Assembly (NCBI GenBank): GCA_964505975.1
Contig: CAZDLW010000001.1
Location: 31,296 to 95,295 of the forward strand
Length of the DNA stretch: 64,000 nt
Reading direction: 5' to 3'
Source: Gp6-AA40 sp964505975
GTDB taxonomy: Bacteria; Acidobacteriota; Vicinamibacteria; Vicinamibacterales; UBA2999
Made by a program: the position numbers and the translations under genes. Positions 26,003-34,290 of the stretch are shown piece after piece; the first letter of the stretch is position 1, and every line of letters begins with the position of its first letter. A model generated the notes under the pieces. It was not told where the DNA came from and made no database searches. It saw only the letters and a list, made by a program, of their open reading frames with translations.

Positions 26003-26845
26003 TTAGCGCCTCACCGGCTTTCCGAACACTTCGATGCGGCCCACGTTCACGAACCCGCCCCAGCCGTGGCCGCTTCCTGGCATCAGAGTCGCGAAGCCCA
26101 CTTCGTCGACCCGGCTGAGGTCCGGCTTCTCCACCCAGATCCCCCTGGTCACGACTCTTCCAATGTCCAGCGCGAGCCAGCGAACCGGCGCAATGGCGAA
26201 CTCGGTCTCGAGAAAGACGGTGGAGTTCGACGAGGGCGCTCCCTCTGCGTAGTCGCCCACCAGCCAGGTACCATCGGCGAGCTTGATCACGGGGCGAACG
26301 ACGTGGAAGCCGGAGACGCGCGTCACCCATCGAATCTTCGCGAGGCCGGTGAGGTCGACGTAGTTGCTCTTGTCTCTCAGGGTCACGGCAATCGGCGTCG
26401 AGCAGACACCGGTCCACAGATTGGGAGGGTCCGTTGGCTCACCTGCCGGGACGCGCTCCGGGCGCGGGTTCTGGTTGTATCCCGACATCAGCACGCAGGT
26501 GGGTCCACGCCAGTCGTTTGGAATGGAGTTTGGCGGGGGGGTCTTGGCGAACTCCGGAATCCGGGAGGCTCCGGGGTCGTAGACCTGCAGCTCGAGGGTC
26601 GGATTGGTGACCGCGGCAGCGGTGACGGGATGCTGAGGACGAAAGCCGGAGGCGGCGTCGAAGGGCCCCGTCTGCCGCCATCCTTCACGAAAGAACAACG
26701 GCACCGGCGGCGTCGGCGCTGGAAGCTGCACCTGGCTTGCCTGCGACAGCTCACCGTGAATGGTCGAGAGTGGCACAAGGGCCCCGCACGTCACGGCCAC
26801 GGCGGCCCACATCTGCTTCGACGCATACGCAAAGCGTCCTGCCAT
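26003..26845 (-). CDS. Exported protein of unknown function
   Basis: A 280-residue protein with an N-terminal signal sequence (QMWAAVAVTCGALVPLSTIHG) followed by a mature domain rich in beta-forming stretches: LELQVYDPGASRIPEFAKTP, WRGPTCVLMSGYNQNPRPE, YVDLTGLAKIRWVTRVSGFH, WLVGDYAEGAPSSN and WALDIGRVV-like WLALDIGRVVTRGIWVEKPD. The ending DEVGFATLMPGSGHGWGGFV plus RIEVFGKPV resembles carbohydrate-binding, galactose-binding-like sandwiches that often end exported glycan-active proteins, but no catalytic motif is seen. It lies downstream of palindromic copy C on the same strand as the polytopic membrane protein. I do not recognise a named family. Confidence 0.75.
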   Translation of the reverse strand: MAGRFAYASKQMWAAVAVTCGALVPLSTIHGELSQASQVQLPAPTPPVPLFFREGWRQTGPFDAASGFRPQHPVTAAAVTNPTLELQVYDPGASRIPEFAKTPPPNSIPNDWRGPTCVLMSGYNQNPRPERVPAGEPTDPPNLWTGVCSTPIAVTLRDKSNYVDLTGLAKIRWVTRVSGFHVVRPVIKLADGTWLVGDYAEGAPSSNSTVFLETEFAIAPVRWLALDIGRVVTRGIWVEKPDLSRVDEVGFATLMPGSGHGWGGFVNVGRIEVFGKPVRR

Positions 26846-26917
26846 AGATTCCTCCCTGTCACGAACCAGCGGATTATACGCGGCCGTTCCCCGGGCGACG
26901 AGGAATCGCGAAGCCGG

Positions 26918-27104
26918 GTGCCGGCGGCCGGCATGCTGGGCTGGCTCCCGATGACCTCACGCGGAAAAACGCGCCCTCCGCTCGAGGGGCGACGACCCGC
27001 GCTGGTCCGTGACCAGCGCGGCTCTCACGCTGCGGGCGCGTTTTACCCGGTCCGGATCGCGCGAGTCGTAGGTCGCGGCGTCCAGCATGCCCGGCCGCCG
27101 GCAC
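26918..27104 (-). repeat. Structured palindromic repeat, copy C
   Basis: The outer arms gtgccggcggccggcatgct (26918 onward) and their near-exact complement ending at 27104 differ completely from those of copies A and B yet remain paired. The apical stem ccgcgctggt/accagcgcgg with loop ccgtg (26997-27021) is also new in sequence but still a perfect 10-bp stem. Between them the core (gcgcgagtcgtaggtcgc, cgttttaccc, ggctcccgatgac) matches copy B. It lies between two minus-strand genes, in the same orientation relative to transcription as A and B. It fills most of the 327-base gap 26846-27172, where no gene is seen. Confidence 0.85.
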
Positions 27105-27172
27105 CGGCGTCGCTGCACCAACACAAGTGAGCACCGTGGACAGTGCAGAGCGCGTCTCGAGGCGGAGCTTCC

Positions 27173-28255
27173 TCACGACGGTGCCCGGATGGTTTCGGCC
27201 GCGGGCGATTCCGGCCAGACCAGCTCTGGAGCAGCCGTATAGCGCGCGTGCGCGAGGCACGCCTGGAACAGGGCTGTCTGCGACGCGAGGAAGTGGAGCT
27301 TGAGCATCAGTCGTGCGAGCAGGTAGATCTGCCCTGTCGCCAGAGCGAACAAGAGCGACGGTCCGGCGCCGCCGGCACCGGGTGCACCAATGGCCCAGAT
27401 CGCGATGACGACGAGAAACATTGCGCTGTTCAGTGCATAGAGTCCGGCCACCTGACCGGGGCGTCGCGCGACGAAGCGCAGCGCCGCTGCCAGCGCACCG
27501 ATTATGCTGCGGCGGTCCTCTACGACCGTTCGAATCTTCGCGTAGTCGAACAGGACATTCACGGAGACGAGCACGACAGAGAAGATGGCGTAGAAGGCAA
27601 GCCGCCAGAGAAACGCGGTGCGCTCGACGCTGACGCTCCGCGTCACCGCGGCGAAGAGATCGTCGAACAACCAGGGATGGACGTACGCAAACAGCCACCA
27701 GTACACGACGCCGGCTGCCAGAGCCAGTCGCAGGAAACGGACGACGTAGACGCCGCAGGCACCGAAAAACCCGTGTGCGCGCGTCGGTCGTTGCCGTGCG
27801 TACCGATCGAGGATCCCACCAACCAGAAACGTCCAACCGGCGAGATACAGCGCAACCACCGCGGCGACAGGGACAATCCGCGAGCGGCCGTCCATGACGC
27901 CGCTCATCGCGTCCAACGTGCTGGCAAAGCCGATGATCGTGGGCGAGAAAGTCGTTCCAATCCCGGTGGCCTGCGCGGTGAATTCCTGCCACCAGTCGTA
28001 GTTCACGGCATCGGCAGCTGCATGCGCCATGAGGCTCCCGCCAAGGTGCTCCTGCAGCAGGCTGCGCAGCGTCAACGCGAGCGGCAGCGCCAGGAGCAGC
28101 GTCATCGCCAGGACGCCCGCGATGATCGCCGGCGACGCCGCCACTCGTATCCAGCCGTCGCGCCACGCGGCATGGACGCCTCCAGATCGATGACCGATCC
28201 GTCGTGCTTCGTGATCGTGCCGCCAGCCGTGCGACCAGGAACGTCGAATCACCAC
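27173..28255 (-). CDS. Polytopic membrane protein of unknown function
   Basis: A 360-residue protein with about six hydrophobic segments (PAIIAGVLAMTLLLALPLAL, VPVAAVVALYLAGWTFLVGG, VVRFLRLALAAGVVYWWLFA, LWRLAFYAIFSVVLVSVNVL, ALNSAMFLVVIAIWAIGAPG and LLFALATGQIYLLARLMLKL). The GTG at 28255 leaves an arginine/histidine-rich cytosolic N-terminus of about 35 residues, and a slightly shorter start is possible. Soluble loops contain no catalytic motif. It follows the M1 peptidase gene by 48 bases on the same strand, so the two are probably co-transcribed. I cannot name the family. The general look resembles Acidobacteriota membrane proteins annotated only as hypothetical. Confidence 0.75.
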   Translation of the reverse strand: MVIRRSWSHGWRHDHEARRIGHRSGGVHAAWRDGWIRVAASPAIIAGVLAMTLLLALPLALTLRSLLQEHLGGSLMAHAAADAVNYDWWQEFTAQATGIGTTFSPTIIGFASTLDAMSGVMDGRSRIVPVAAVVALYLAGWTFLVGGILDRYARQRPTRAHGFFGACGVYVVRFLRLALAAGVVYWWLFAYVHPWLFDDLFAAVTRSVSVERTAFLWRLAFYAIFSVVLVSVNVLFDYAKIRTVVEDRRSIIGALAAALRFVARRPGQVAGLYALNSAMFLVVIAIWAIGAPGAGGAGPSLLFALATGQIYLLARLMLKLHFLASQTALFQACLAHARYTAAPELVWPESPAAETIRAPS

Positions 28256-28303
28256 GAGGTCCCGGTTCCAACGGAGCGCGCAGCCACCAGCACCGTCATC
28301 CGC

Positions 28304-30304
28304 CTACAGGAAGAATCCGTACGTCAGCATCAACTCCTGCAGCCACATCATCCACGTGAGGCTCCACTTGAGGCTGGCCTCGCGGGCGCGAGGCTGGAGG
28401 GTCTGGCTGTTGTTCGTGTAGTTCACGTCGAGCAGCAGTACGCGCTCGGGATCGATCCGCACCGTCGATGCCGGCGTCGGTCGTTCGTACTCGTAGACGA
28501 CGCGCCGATCCACGCCGTCCCAGCGCTCCCGCACCTCTGCGCCGTCGGCGAACGTCGTGACGACATCGACGGGGAAGACCGCGTCGCCGACGCGCTGCAC
28601 GACCACGGTCGTGCGGTGATTCCCGTTGGCCATGCGCTCGGTTGCGAGCTCCTGCACGCCGTAGTCGAAGACACCCGATCCGCGATGCACCTGGTCGAAG
28701 AACCACGTCAGATCCTGTCCGCTCACTTCGTTGGCGATGTCGAAGAAGTCGTCCGGCTGGGGGTGTCTGAACTTCCAGCGGTCGAAGTACGTGGCCAGGA
28801 TCTGCTGCATGACCGGCCAGCCGACATGACGCTCGAGTGTGTGCAGCCAGAGCGCCGTCTTGCTGTACGTGATTGCGGTGGCGGTCGTCGGCCAGTACTG
28901 CCAGGTCGGCGTTGCAGGCGTGTCGGCGCTCGGTGCTTCGCGATACCGCGCCAGGCCGTTGCCGTCCGTGGCACGTTGCAGGCGGATGTCGTGAAGGACC
29001 CAGGGAACGAACCCACCGAAATACCGCAGCGCCAGGCGGTTCGGGAGTGCGATCTCGTCGATCAGTCGCGCGCCCGCGTACGCCGTCAGCCCCTCGTCCA
29101 TCCACGCGTGTTCCACCTCGTTGGTGCCGACGATCCCGTGCCAGAACTGGTGTCCGACTTCGTGAATCGTGACGCTCTCCGGTACGCTGACGCGTCGCGG
29201 CGCCAGCCAGCGGGAACCGGCGGTCAAGAGCGTCGGATACTCCATCCCCTGGCTCCCGCTCTGATACGCCGGATCGACGATGGTCAGGTGCCCATATGGA
29301 TAGGGACCGAACCACTCGCCGAAGTGCTGCAGCGTGGCCGCCGCTGCGGAGAAGTGGCGGTCTGCCTGTCCACGGTGCTCGGGCTGGAGCATGAGACGCA
29401 TCTCCACGCGCGGCAACGCCGGATGCTCGAACGGTCGGCGCAGGTCGATGAACCGCGGGCTCGCCGTCCACGCGAAGTCGGCGATGTCCTCCCCGCGATA
29501 CCGATGGGTTACGGTGCCGTCGGCGTTGTCGGTGCGCCCCGTTTCGCGGCCGGACGCGGCAACGACAAAGGGGCGAGGGAGAGTGATGCGAACGTCGAAC
29601 TCCGCGTAGTCGGCGTAGAACTCCGTGTGCGAGTGGAACTGGTGGGCCTTCCACCCTCCGTCCTCCAGCACCCCCATTCTCGGGAACCAATGTGCGATGA
29701 AGTAGTAGTCGCCAATCCATCCCACCCGGATGCGTGTGAACGGCGCGGGAATCCGTGCGGCCCACTCGATATCGAGCTCGACCGTGTCGTGCGGTCTCAC
29801 CACGAAGGGCAGCGGGACCGCCAGCACCGTCCGGTCCGCGTCGTTGCCATCGTCGGGTGCGATGTAGCGCGCACTCGGTGTCAGGTTCAACGGCGGTCCG
29901 TCCGGCGTACGCAGGCGAATCGCCGAGAGGTCGATGGCGCCGACGTGTTCCGGACGCGATGGCAACGTGCCTCCGGCGCGCCGGTGTCCGCGGAACCATG
30001 TCGAGTCGAGATCGCGCCAGGCGTTCCAGTACAGCTGCAACCGCACCTCATCCGTCTCGTAGGCGCTGATGTTCCTCCAGCGGATCGTCTGTCGTCCGTC
30101 CAGCCTCCGTTGCCCGTGGTCGAGACGGACGTCGATCTCGTAGCGGGCGTTGCGCGGCGACAGCCCCTCCGGCCCCGGATGGTCGAAGCTCTGTACGGAC
30201 GGCGGACGCCCCTGCTCGCCTCGTACACTGGTCCCTGACACGATGGCGAGCGCGCAGACGCACGCAATGGCTACGCACCAGCCAGCCACGGGGCCCCTCC
30301 CCAT
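28304..30304 (-). CDS. Exported M1 family aminopeptidase-like metallopeptidase
   Basis: The ATG at 30304 gives a signal peptide (GWCVAIACVCALAIVSGTSV). An upstream in-frame start lies inside an intergenic repeat and is rejected. The mature protein of about 640 residues has an N-terminal beta domain (RYEIDVRLDHGQRRLDGRQT), the thermolysin-like catalytic domain with zinc motif HEVGH followed at the usual spacing by the third ligand in NEVEHAWMDEGLTAYAGARL, and a helical region with TYSKTALWLHTLERHVG. The classical GxMEN motif of M1 aminopeptidases reads SQGMEYPTLL here. It probably trims peptides in the periplasm or outside the cell. The polytopic membrane protein lies immediately downstream. 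Confidence 0.9.
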   Translation of the reverse strand: MGRGPVAGWCVAIACVCALAIVSGTSVRGEQGRPPSVQSFDHPGPEGLSPRNARYEIDVRLDHGQRRLDGRQTIRWRNISAYETDEVRLQLYWNAWRDLDSTWFRGHRRAGGTLPSRPEHVGAIDLSAIRLRTPDGPPLNLTPSARYIAPDDGNDADRTVLAVPLPFVVRPHDTVELDIEWAARIPAPFTRIRVGWIGDYYFIAHWFPRMGVLEDGGWKAHQFHSHTEFYADYAEFDVRITLPRPFVVAASGRETGRTDNADGTVTHRYRGEDIADFAWTASPRFIDLRRPFEHPALPRVEMRLMLQPEHRGQADRHFSAAAATLQHFGEWFGPYPYGHLTIVDPAYQSGSQGMEYPTLLTAGSRWLAPRRVSVPESVTIHEVGHQFWHGIVGTNEVEHAWMDEGLTAYAGARLIDEIALPNRLALRYFGGFVPWVLHDIRLQRATDGNGLARYREAPSADTPATPTWQYWPTTATAITYSKTALWLHTLERHVGWPVMQQILATYFDRWKFRHPQPDDFFDIANEVSGQDLTWFFDQVHRGSGVFDYGVQELATERMANGNHRTTVVVQRVGDAVFPVDVVTTFADGAEVRERWDGVDRRVVYEYERPTPASTVRIDPERVLLLDVNYTNNSQTLQPRAREASLKWSLTWMMWLQELMLTYGFFL

Positions 30305-30318
30305 GCTATCCCCGCCGA

Positions 30319-30490
30319 TCCCCGCGGCTGGTTGCCAGTATCTCCTCCCCCCACCGCGACGCACGCGTGCGCCGTGGGGACCCCGGCTTGCCGCGCTTCG
30401 CGCGGCTAGGACCGGCTGGGACCGCTATGCCGCCGGAAGTCACGACACACAACGAGAACGAAATTCGCGTTCCTGGCCGCATAGCGGTCC
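30319..30490 (+). repeat. Repeat family 2, copy 2, with associated GC hairpins
   Basis: Perfect 12-bp arms ggaccgctatgc (30419-30430) and gcatagcggtcc (30479-30490) enclose the conserved aacgagaacgaaattcgcgt segment. Bases 30451-30490 match 15292-15331 in 37 of 40 positions. The phrase cggctggttgccagtatctc, also next to copy 1, is at 30325-30344, and further GC-rich small palindromes lie between. This block fills most of the 333-base divergent gap 30305-30637. Confidence 0.8.
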
Positions 30491-30598
30491 GAAGCTGCAC
30501 ACTGTACTCCGCGGAGATGGTACACCCTCAGCACAGGCATGGCCCGCTCGTGGATGCCGAGGCCTCTGTCCCTCGTCGTCGAGACCGTGATGCCCCCA

Positions 30599-30604
30599 TA
30601 TAAT
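30599..30604 (+). promoter_or_regulatory. Possible -10 box upstream of the dehydrogenase gene
   Basis: TATAAT lies 34 nt before the ATG at 30638. No good -35 hexamer at 16-18 nt is visible, so this is a weak prediction. Confidence 0.3.
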
Positions 30605-30637
30605 GCGCGAGCGTGATCGGCCGGCCGGAGTGAAACG

Positions 30638-31684
30638 ATGACGATCCGTGTGATGCAGGTGGGACTGGGCCCGATTGGCATGGCCATTGTGGAACAACTC
30701 GTGGCGCGCGCGGGGTTTCGGCTGGTGGGGGCCGTGGACCTCGATCCGGCCAAGACAGGCAAGGATGTCGGTCGTCTCATCGGTCGCGAGCGTGCGCTCG
30801 GCGTGATCGTCACGGATCGCATCGACACAGTGGTCGAGCGTGCAAGACCCGATATCGCCGTCCTGTGTACGAGTTCCTCGCTCGAGCTGACACTGCCGGT
30901 GTTCGAGGCGGTCTTGAGGCGGTGCACGCCAATCGTCACCACCACTGAGGAGGCGGCCTATCCGGCTCCCGCCAACCGTGCTCTCGCCAGGCGGCTCGAC
31001 GAAATGGCACGGAAGTCGGGCGTGGCGGTTCTCGGAACCGGAGTGAATCCGGGATTCATGATGGACGCACTGCCCATCGCCCTGACTGCCGTGTGCGAGC
31101 GCGTGGATTCGATAGAGGTGCATCGTGTCCAGGACGCACGTGTCCGGCGTCGTCCCTTCCAGCAGAAGATTGGCGCCGGGTTGACGCTCGACGAGTTTCG
31201 GCAGAAGGTCGCGAGCGGCGAAATCCGCCATGTTGGTTTCGCCGAGTCCATTCAGATGAGTGCCGACGCCCTCGGATGGACGCTGGAGCAGGTAACGGAC
31301 CAGGTGTCACCCAGGATTGCGGAACGCGCGGTCACGAGCGAGTGGTTTTCTGTTCCGGCCGGTGCGGTTTGCGGGATCGTGCAGAACGGCGTCGGGTATG
31401 TCGCGGGTGAGCCACGGATCAGATTGCGGCTGGAGGCGTATCTGGGTGCCGAGGCACCCTACGAATCCGTGATCATCGAGGGCGTGCCGCGAATTCATTC
31501 GCGAATCGACGGCGGTGTGCATGGCGATATCGCCACCGCCGCGATAGTGGTGAACTCGATCCCGGCGGTCATTGCCGCCGCCCCGGGCCTGCACACGATG
31601 CGTGACATGCGGCTGCCGTCCTTCTACCCCGGTGTGTCGTCTTCCACGCGGGCCAGGCAGCGACAGCCCCGCCAGTCGCGTTGA
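30638..31684 (+). CDS. Dihydrodipicolinate reductase-like NAD(P)H-dependent amine dehydrogenase
   Basis: A 348-residue protein with an N-terminal Rossmann fold (IRVMQVGLGPIGMAIVEQLV, dinucleotide glycine motif) and a C-terminal domain of the dihydrodipicolinate reductase / 2,4-diaminopentanoate dehydrogenase group (GTGVNPGFMMDALPIALT, RRRPFQQKIGAGLTLDEF, HVGFAESIQMSADALGWTL). In clostridial ornithine fermentation the homologous enzyme deaminates 2,4-diaminopentanoate, but relatives occur widely with unknown substrates, and the other genes of that pathway are not present. A reductive or oxidative step on an amine or imino acid in the cytosol is likely. The alpha/beta hydrolase gene follows after 76 nt. 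Confidence 0.82.
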   Translation: MTIRVMQVGLGPIGMAIVEQLVARAGFRLVGAVDLDPAKTGKDVGRLIGRERALGVIVTDRIDTVVERARPDIAVLCTSSSLELTLPVFEAVLRRCTPIVTTTEEAAYPAPANRALARRLDEMARKSGVAVLGTGVNPGFMMDALPIALTAVCERVDSIEVHRVQDARVRRRPFQQKIGAGLTLDEFRQKVASGEIRHVGFAESIQMSADALGWTLEQVTDQVSPRIAERAVTSEWFSVPAGAVCGIVQNGVGYVAGEPRIRLRLEAYLGAEAPYESVIIEGVPRIHSRIDGGVHGDIATAAIVVNSIPAVIAAAPGLHTMRDMRLPSFYPGVSSSTRARQRQPRQSR

Positions 31685-31760
31685 AGGCCAGCGCCCGGGC
31701 TGCCGACCTGCTCGGCCATCTGAGGCGCAGCACCTTGCCAGCAGGAGGAGACGAAGACCC

Positions 31761-32903
31761 ATGCGAAGCCGCATCGCACTTGCCGTGCTCATCGTCGTGC
31801 TGGCGCTCGCGGGTTGGCTGATCGTCGGCCAGTACATTCGAGCTGCCAGCGTGCTCGTGCTGGCCGCGGAGATCGATGGATGGCCGGAGGCCCTGTCTCG
31901 CCTCCACACGCGACCGGTAGAGCATCGAATGCTGGAGATTCCCACGAGGGATGGGGTGCTCCGCGCCCGCGAGTTCCATCCCGAGGGCCGCGTGCGGCGG
32001 ACCGCCGTCCTGATTGCCGGTGTGCATCCGGCAGGCATCGACGATCCCCGGCTGGTGCACTTTGCCGAGAGCATCGCGGCAACGGGGATGGGCGTCGTCA
32101 CTCCACAGCTGCCTGGTCTCGTGGAGTTCCAGATCGCCCCGTCGGCGACCGACATCATCGAAGACGTGACTGCCTGGGTCGCCAGTCAGCGACGTCTGGC
32201 CGCAGATGGCCGGGTGGGCCTCATCGGCATCAGCTTCAGCGGCGGTCTCTCGATCGTGGCCGCTGGACGAGCCGCGCTGCGTGAGCGGGTTGCGTTCGTG
32301 CTTTCCATAGGTGGACATGGGGACCTGGTGCGCACGCTCGATGTGATTGGCGGCGGCATCCTCTCCAACGAGGACGCAGGAGCCGTCGATCCATTCGGCC
32401 TCGCCATGGTCGTTGCGAGTGTCGCCGAACGCGCGGTGCCGCCCGATCAGGCGGGAGCGCTGCGTGAGTGGACACGCACCTATCTCGAAGCCGCACACCT
32501 GCCAACCCACGATGCCGCACGCGCGCAACTCTTCGCGCGCGCGGATCGGCTGCGCAACGACTTGCCCGAGCCGGCCGCCACGCTCGTGTCACGGGTGCTG
32601 GCGAGCGACGTGGCTGCCCTGCGGCGGCAATTGTTGTCCGACGTCCGACGGCTCGCTGCCGATCCTGCGCTCTCTCCCGAGCGCGCTCCGGCGCCTGCCG
32701 CGCCGGTCTTTCTCCTGCACGGAACAGATGATCCCATCATCCCGCCGTCCGAGTCGCTGCTCCTCGCAGAGCACCTGCGGCTCCACGTCACCGTGCGCGT
32801 GCTTCTGACGCCGATCCTGAGCCATGCGGATGTCGAGTCGCATCTCACGATGCGCGATGCCGGCGCGCTCGTCGTGTTCCTGGCCGGCGTATGGCGGCAG
32901 TGA
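31761..32903 (+). CDS. Membrane-anchored alpha/beta hydrolase
   Basis: The ATG at 31761 follows an excellent ribosome binding site (gcaggaggag) and removes an unrelated upstream extension. The 380-residue protein has one N-terminal membrane helix (IALAVLIVVLALAGWLIVGQ) and an alpha/beta-hydrolase domain facing outward. Visible elements are the oxyanion region (TAVLIAGVHPAGIDDPR), nucleophile elbow GISFSGG, acid segment HGTDDPIIPPSES and catalytic His in PILSHADVESH. Esterase, lipase or dienelactone-hydrolase-like activity is possible. It lies downstream of the amine dehydrogenase-like gene and may share its transcript. Confidence 0.85.
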   Translation: MRSRIALAVLIVVLALAGWLIVGQYIRAASVLVLAAEIDGWPEALSRLHTRPVEHRMLEIPTRDGVLRAREFHPEGRVRRTAVLIAGVHPAGIDDPRLVHFAESIAATGMGVVTPQLPGLVEFQIAPSATDIIEDVTAWVASQRRLAADGRVGLIGISFSGGLSIVAAGRAALRERVAFVLSIGGHGDLVRTLDVIGGGILSNEDAGAVDPFGLAMVVASVAERAVPPDQAGALREWTRTYLEAAHLPTHDAARAQLFARADRLRNDLPEPAATLVSRVLASDVAALRRQLLSDVRRLAADPALSPERAPAPAAPVFLLHGTDDPIIPPSESLLLAEHLRLHVTVRVLLTPILSHADVESHLTMRDAGALVVFLAGVWRQ

Positions 32904-33036
32904 GACGTGAGACGGACGCGTCGGGCGAATCACAGTCTGTCTTCTGGAATTCTCGGAACAGCGTCGCCGCGGCCGTGCACCTGCGCGCCGCAGTAGGCGA
33001 GTGTGTGTGGCATTGCCCTTGCTCTGACGGGGGGCC

Positions 33037-33315
33037 ATGAAACTTAGGGTCTCCAATCGACACGACGATCGCCGCACGACCGTGTGCATGGTGCGGTGGG
33101 TACTCCGGCGCGGCATGGACGTGCTCACATGTCGTGTCGATGCGCACCTGGACCGCGCCAGGTTCGATGTCAGCCTCGTGCCGCACTGCAACATCGCTGC
33201 AGCGGCCATCGAGCTCGCTGATACTCCAACACGCGCCCTGCAACGGCACGCTGAAATCGCCATGCGTCTGCGTGACGCCGGATGGCTGATGATCGCACGC
33301 TCCGGCTCGCGGTAA
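33037..33315 (+). CDS. Small hypothetical protein (92 aa)
   Basis: An ORF starting at an ATG behind a ggggggcc stretch. The sequence (VRWVLRRGMDVLTCRVDAHL, then FDVSLVPHCNIAAAAIELAD and LQRHAEIAMRLRDAGWLMIA) is compatible with a small alpha/beta fold and lacks membrane or signal segments. Its composition is coding-like and no better gene overlaps it. It stands alone between the hydrolase and the phosphoesterase genes. I do not recognise a named family, and the evidence that it is expressed is limited to ORF structure. Confidence 0.6.
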   Translation: MKLRVSNRHDDRRTTVCMVRWVLRRGMDVLTCRVDAHLDRARFDVSLVPHCNIAAAAIELADTPTRALQRHAEIAMRLRDAGWLMIARSGSR

Positions 33316-33418
33316 GGGGGCAGAGCCCCGTGCTCATTCGCTGCTGAGCCTCGGGTTCGGCCCATGCGTTCAACCTGCCCCCCGGTATCTGGCGCGTGCT
33401 TTGGGTACCCTCGGGCTG

Positions 33419-34225
33419 ATGCCACTGGCTGCCCGCACGCACGTCCGTATTGCTGCGCTGGGGGACCTCCACGTCTCCAGGACGTCACAGGGGTCGGTCC
33501 AGCAGATCTTCTCGCAGATGAGCGGCAGCGCCGACGTGCTGCTGCTGTGCGGCGACCTCACCGATTACGGCCTGCCAGACGAGGCGCGCATTCTGGCGCG
33601 CGAGCTGACCGCGTCGGTGAAGATCCCCACGATTGCCGTCCTGGGGAACCACGAGTACGAGACGGGCAATCAGGACGAGGTGCGCCAGATCCTGCTGGAC
33701 GCCGGTGTGACGGTACTCGATGGCGAGGCCACCGAAATCCACGGTGTCGGATTCGCAGGCGCGAAGGGATTTGCCGGAGGGTTCGGGCGCGGGGCGCTCG
33801 GACCGTGGGGCGAACCGGCCATCAAGCAGTTCGTCCAGACCGCGGTCGACGAAGCCTTGAAGCTGGAAGCCGCGCTCGCCAGGCTGCGTACGCATCGGCG
33901 TGTCGCGGTGCTGCACTACTCGCCGGTGAGGACCACGGTGGAAGGAGAGCCCGCCGAGATTTTCGCCTACCTCGGCTCCAGTCGTCTCGAAGAGCCCATC
34001 AACCGCTATCGGGTCAGTGCCGTCTTTCACGGGCACGCACACCGAGGCACGGCGGAGGGCCGAACGGCAACCGGCATTCCGGTCTACAACGTTGCCATGC
34101 CGCTGCTGGCTCGCCTCAATCCGCACCGGCCGCCGTATCTCGTCCTCGATCTCCCGCTCGATGGTGAGCCGCTGCCCCGCGGCGATCAGTCAACGGTGCC
34201 GCCCTCGTCGCATCGCCTTCCGTGA
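33419..34225 (+). CDS. Calcineurin-like metallophosphoesterase
   Basis: A protein of about 268 residues starting at ATG 33419; a TTG six codons upstream is less likely. The metallophosphoesterase motifs occur in order: GDLHVS (D-x-H), LLLCGDLTDYG (GD), AVLGNHEYETGN (GNHE), AVLHYSPVRTTVEG (His ligand) and FHGHAHRGTAEG (GHxH). A glycine-rich insert (GFAGAKGFAGGFGRGALGPW) lies between motifs III and IV. It is a dinuclear-metal phosphoesterase acting on a phosphomonoester or phosphodiester of unknown identity. No secretion signal is present. The nucleotidyltransferase gene follows after 61 nt. Confidence 0.9.
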   Translation: MPLAARTHVRIAALGDLHVSRTSQGSVQQIFSQMSGSADVLLLCGDLTDYGLPDEARILARELTASVKIPTIAVLGNHEYETGNQDEVRQILLDAGVTVLDGEATEIHGVGFAGAKGFAGGFGRGALGPWGEPAIKQFVQTAVDEALKLEAALARLRTHRRVAVLHYSPVRTTVEGEPAEIFAYLGSSRLEEPINRYRVSAVFHGHAHRGTAEGRTATGIPVYNVAMPLLARLNPHRPPYLVLDLPLDGEPLPRGDQSTVPPSSHRLP

Positions 34226-34255
34226 GGTCCGACGCCTGAAACCGGCGCGAATCGT

Positions 34256-34290
34256 GCACATGTCGTCTCAGCGACACAGGTGACATGTGC
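34256..34290 (+). promoter_or_regulatory. Hairpin over the nucleotidyltransferase start codon
   Basis: gcacatgtc (34256-34264) and gacatgtgc (34282-34290) are perfect 9-bp complements, with a nested tgtcg/cgaca pair inside. The right arm includes the GTG start at 34287, and the loop side holds the only Shine-Dalgarno-like bases (cagg). Folding of the mRNA would hide the start; as DNA it could also be an operator. Confidence 0.45.

Noticed and set aside
28296..29999. 567-codon minus-strand frame overlapping the M1 peptidase
   Set aside because: Same strand but a different frame from the peptidase with HEVGH; composition is Arg/Gly/His-rich and carries no motif.
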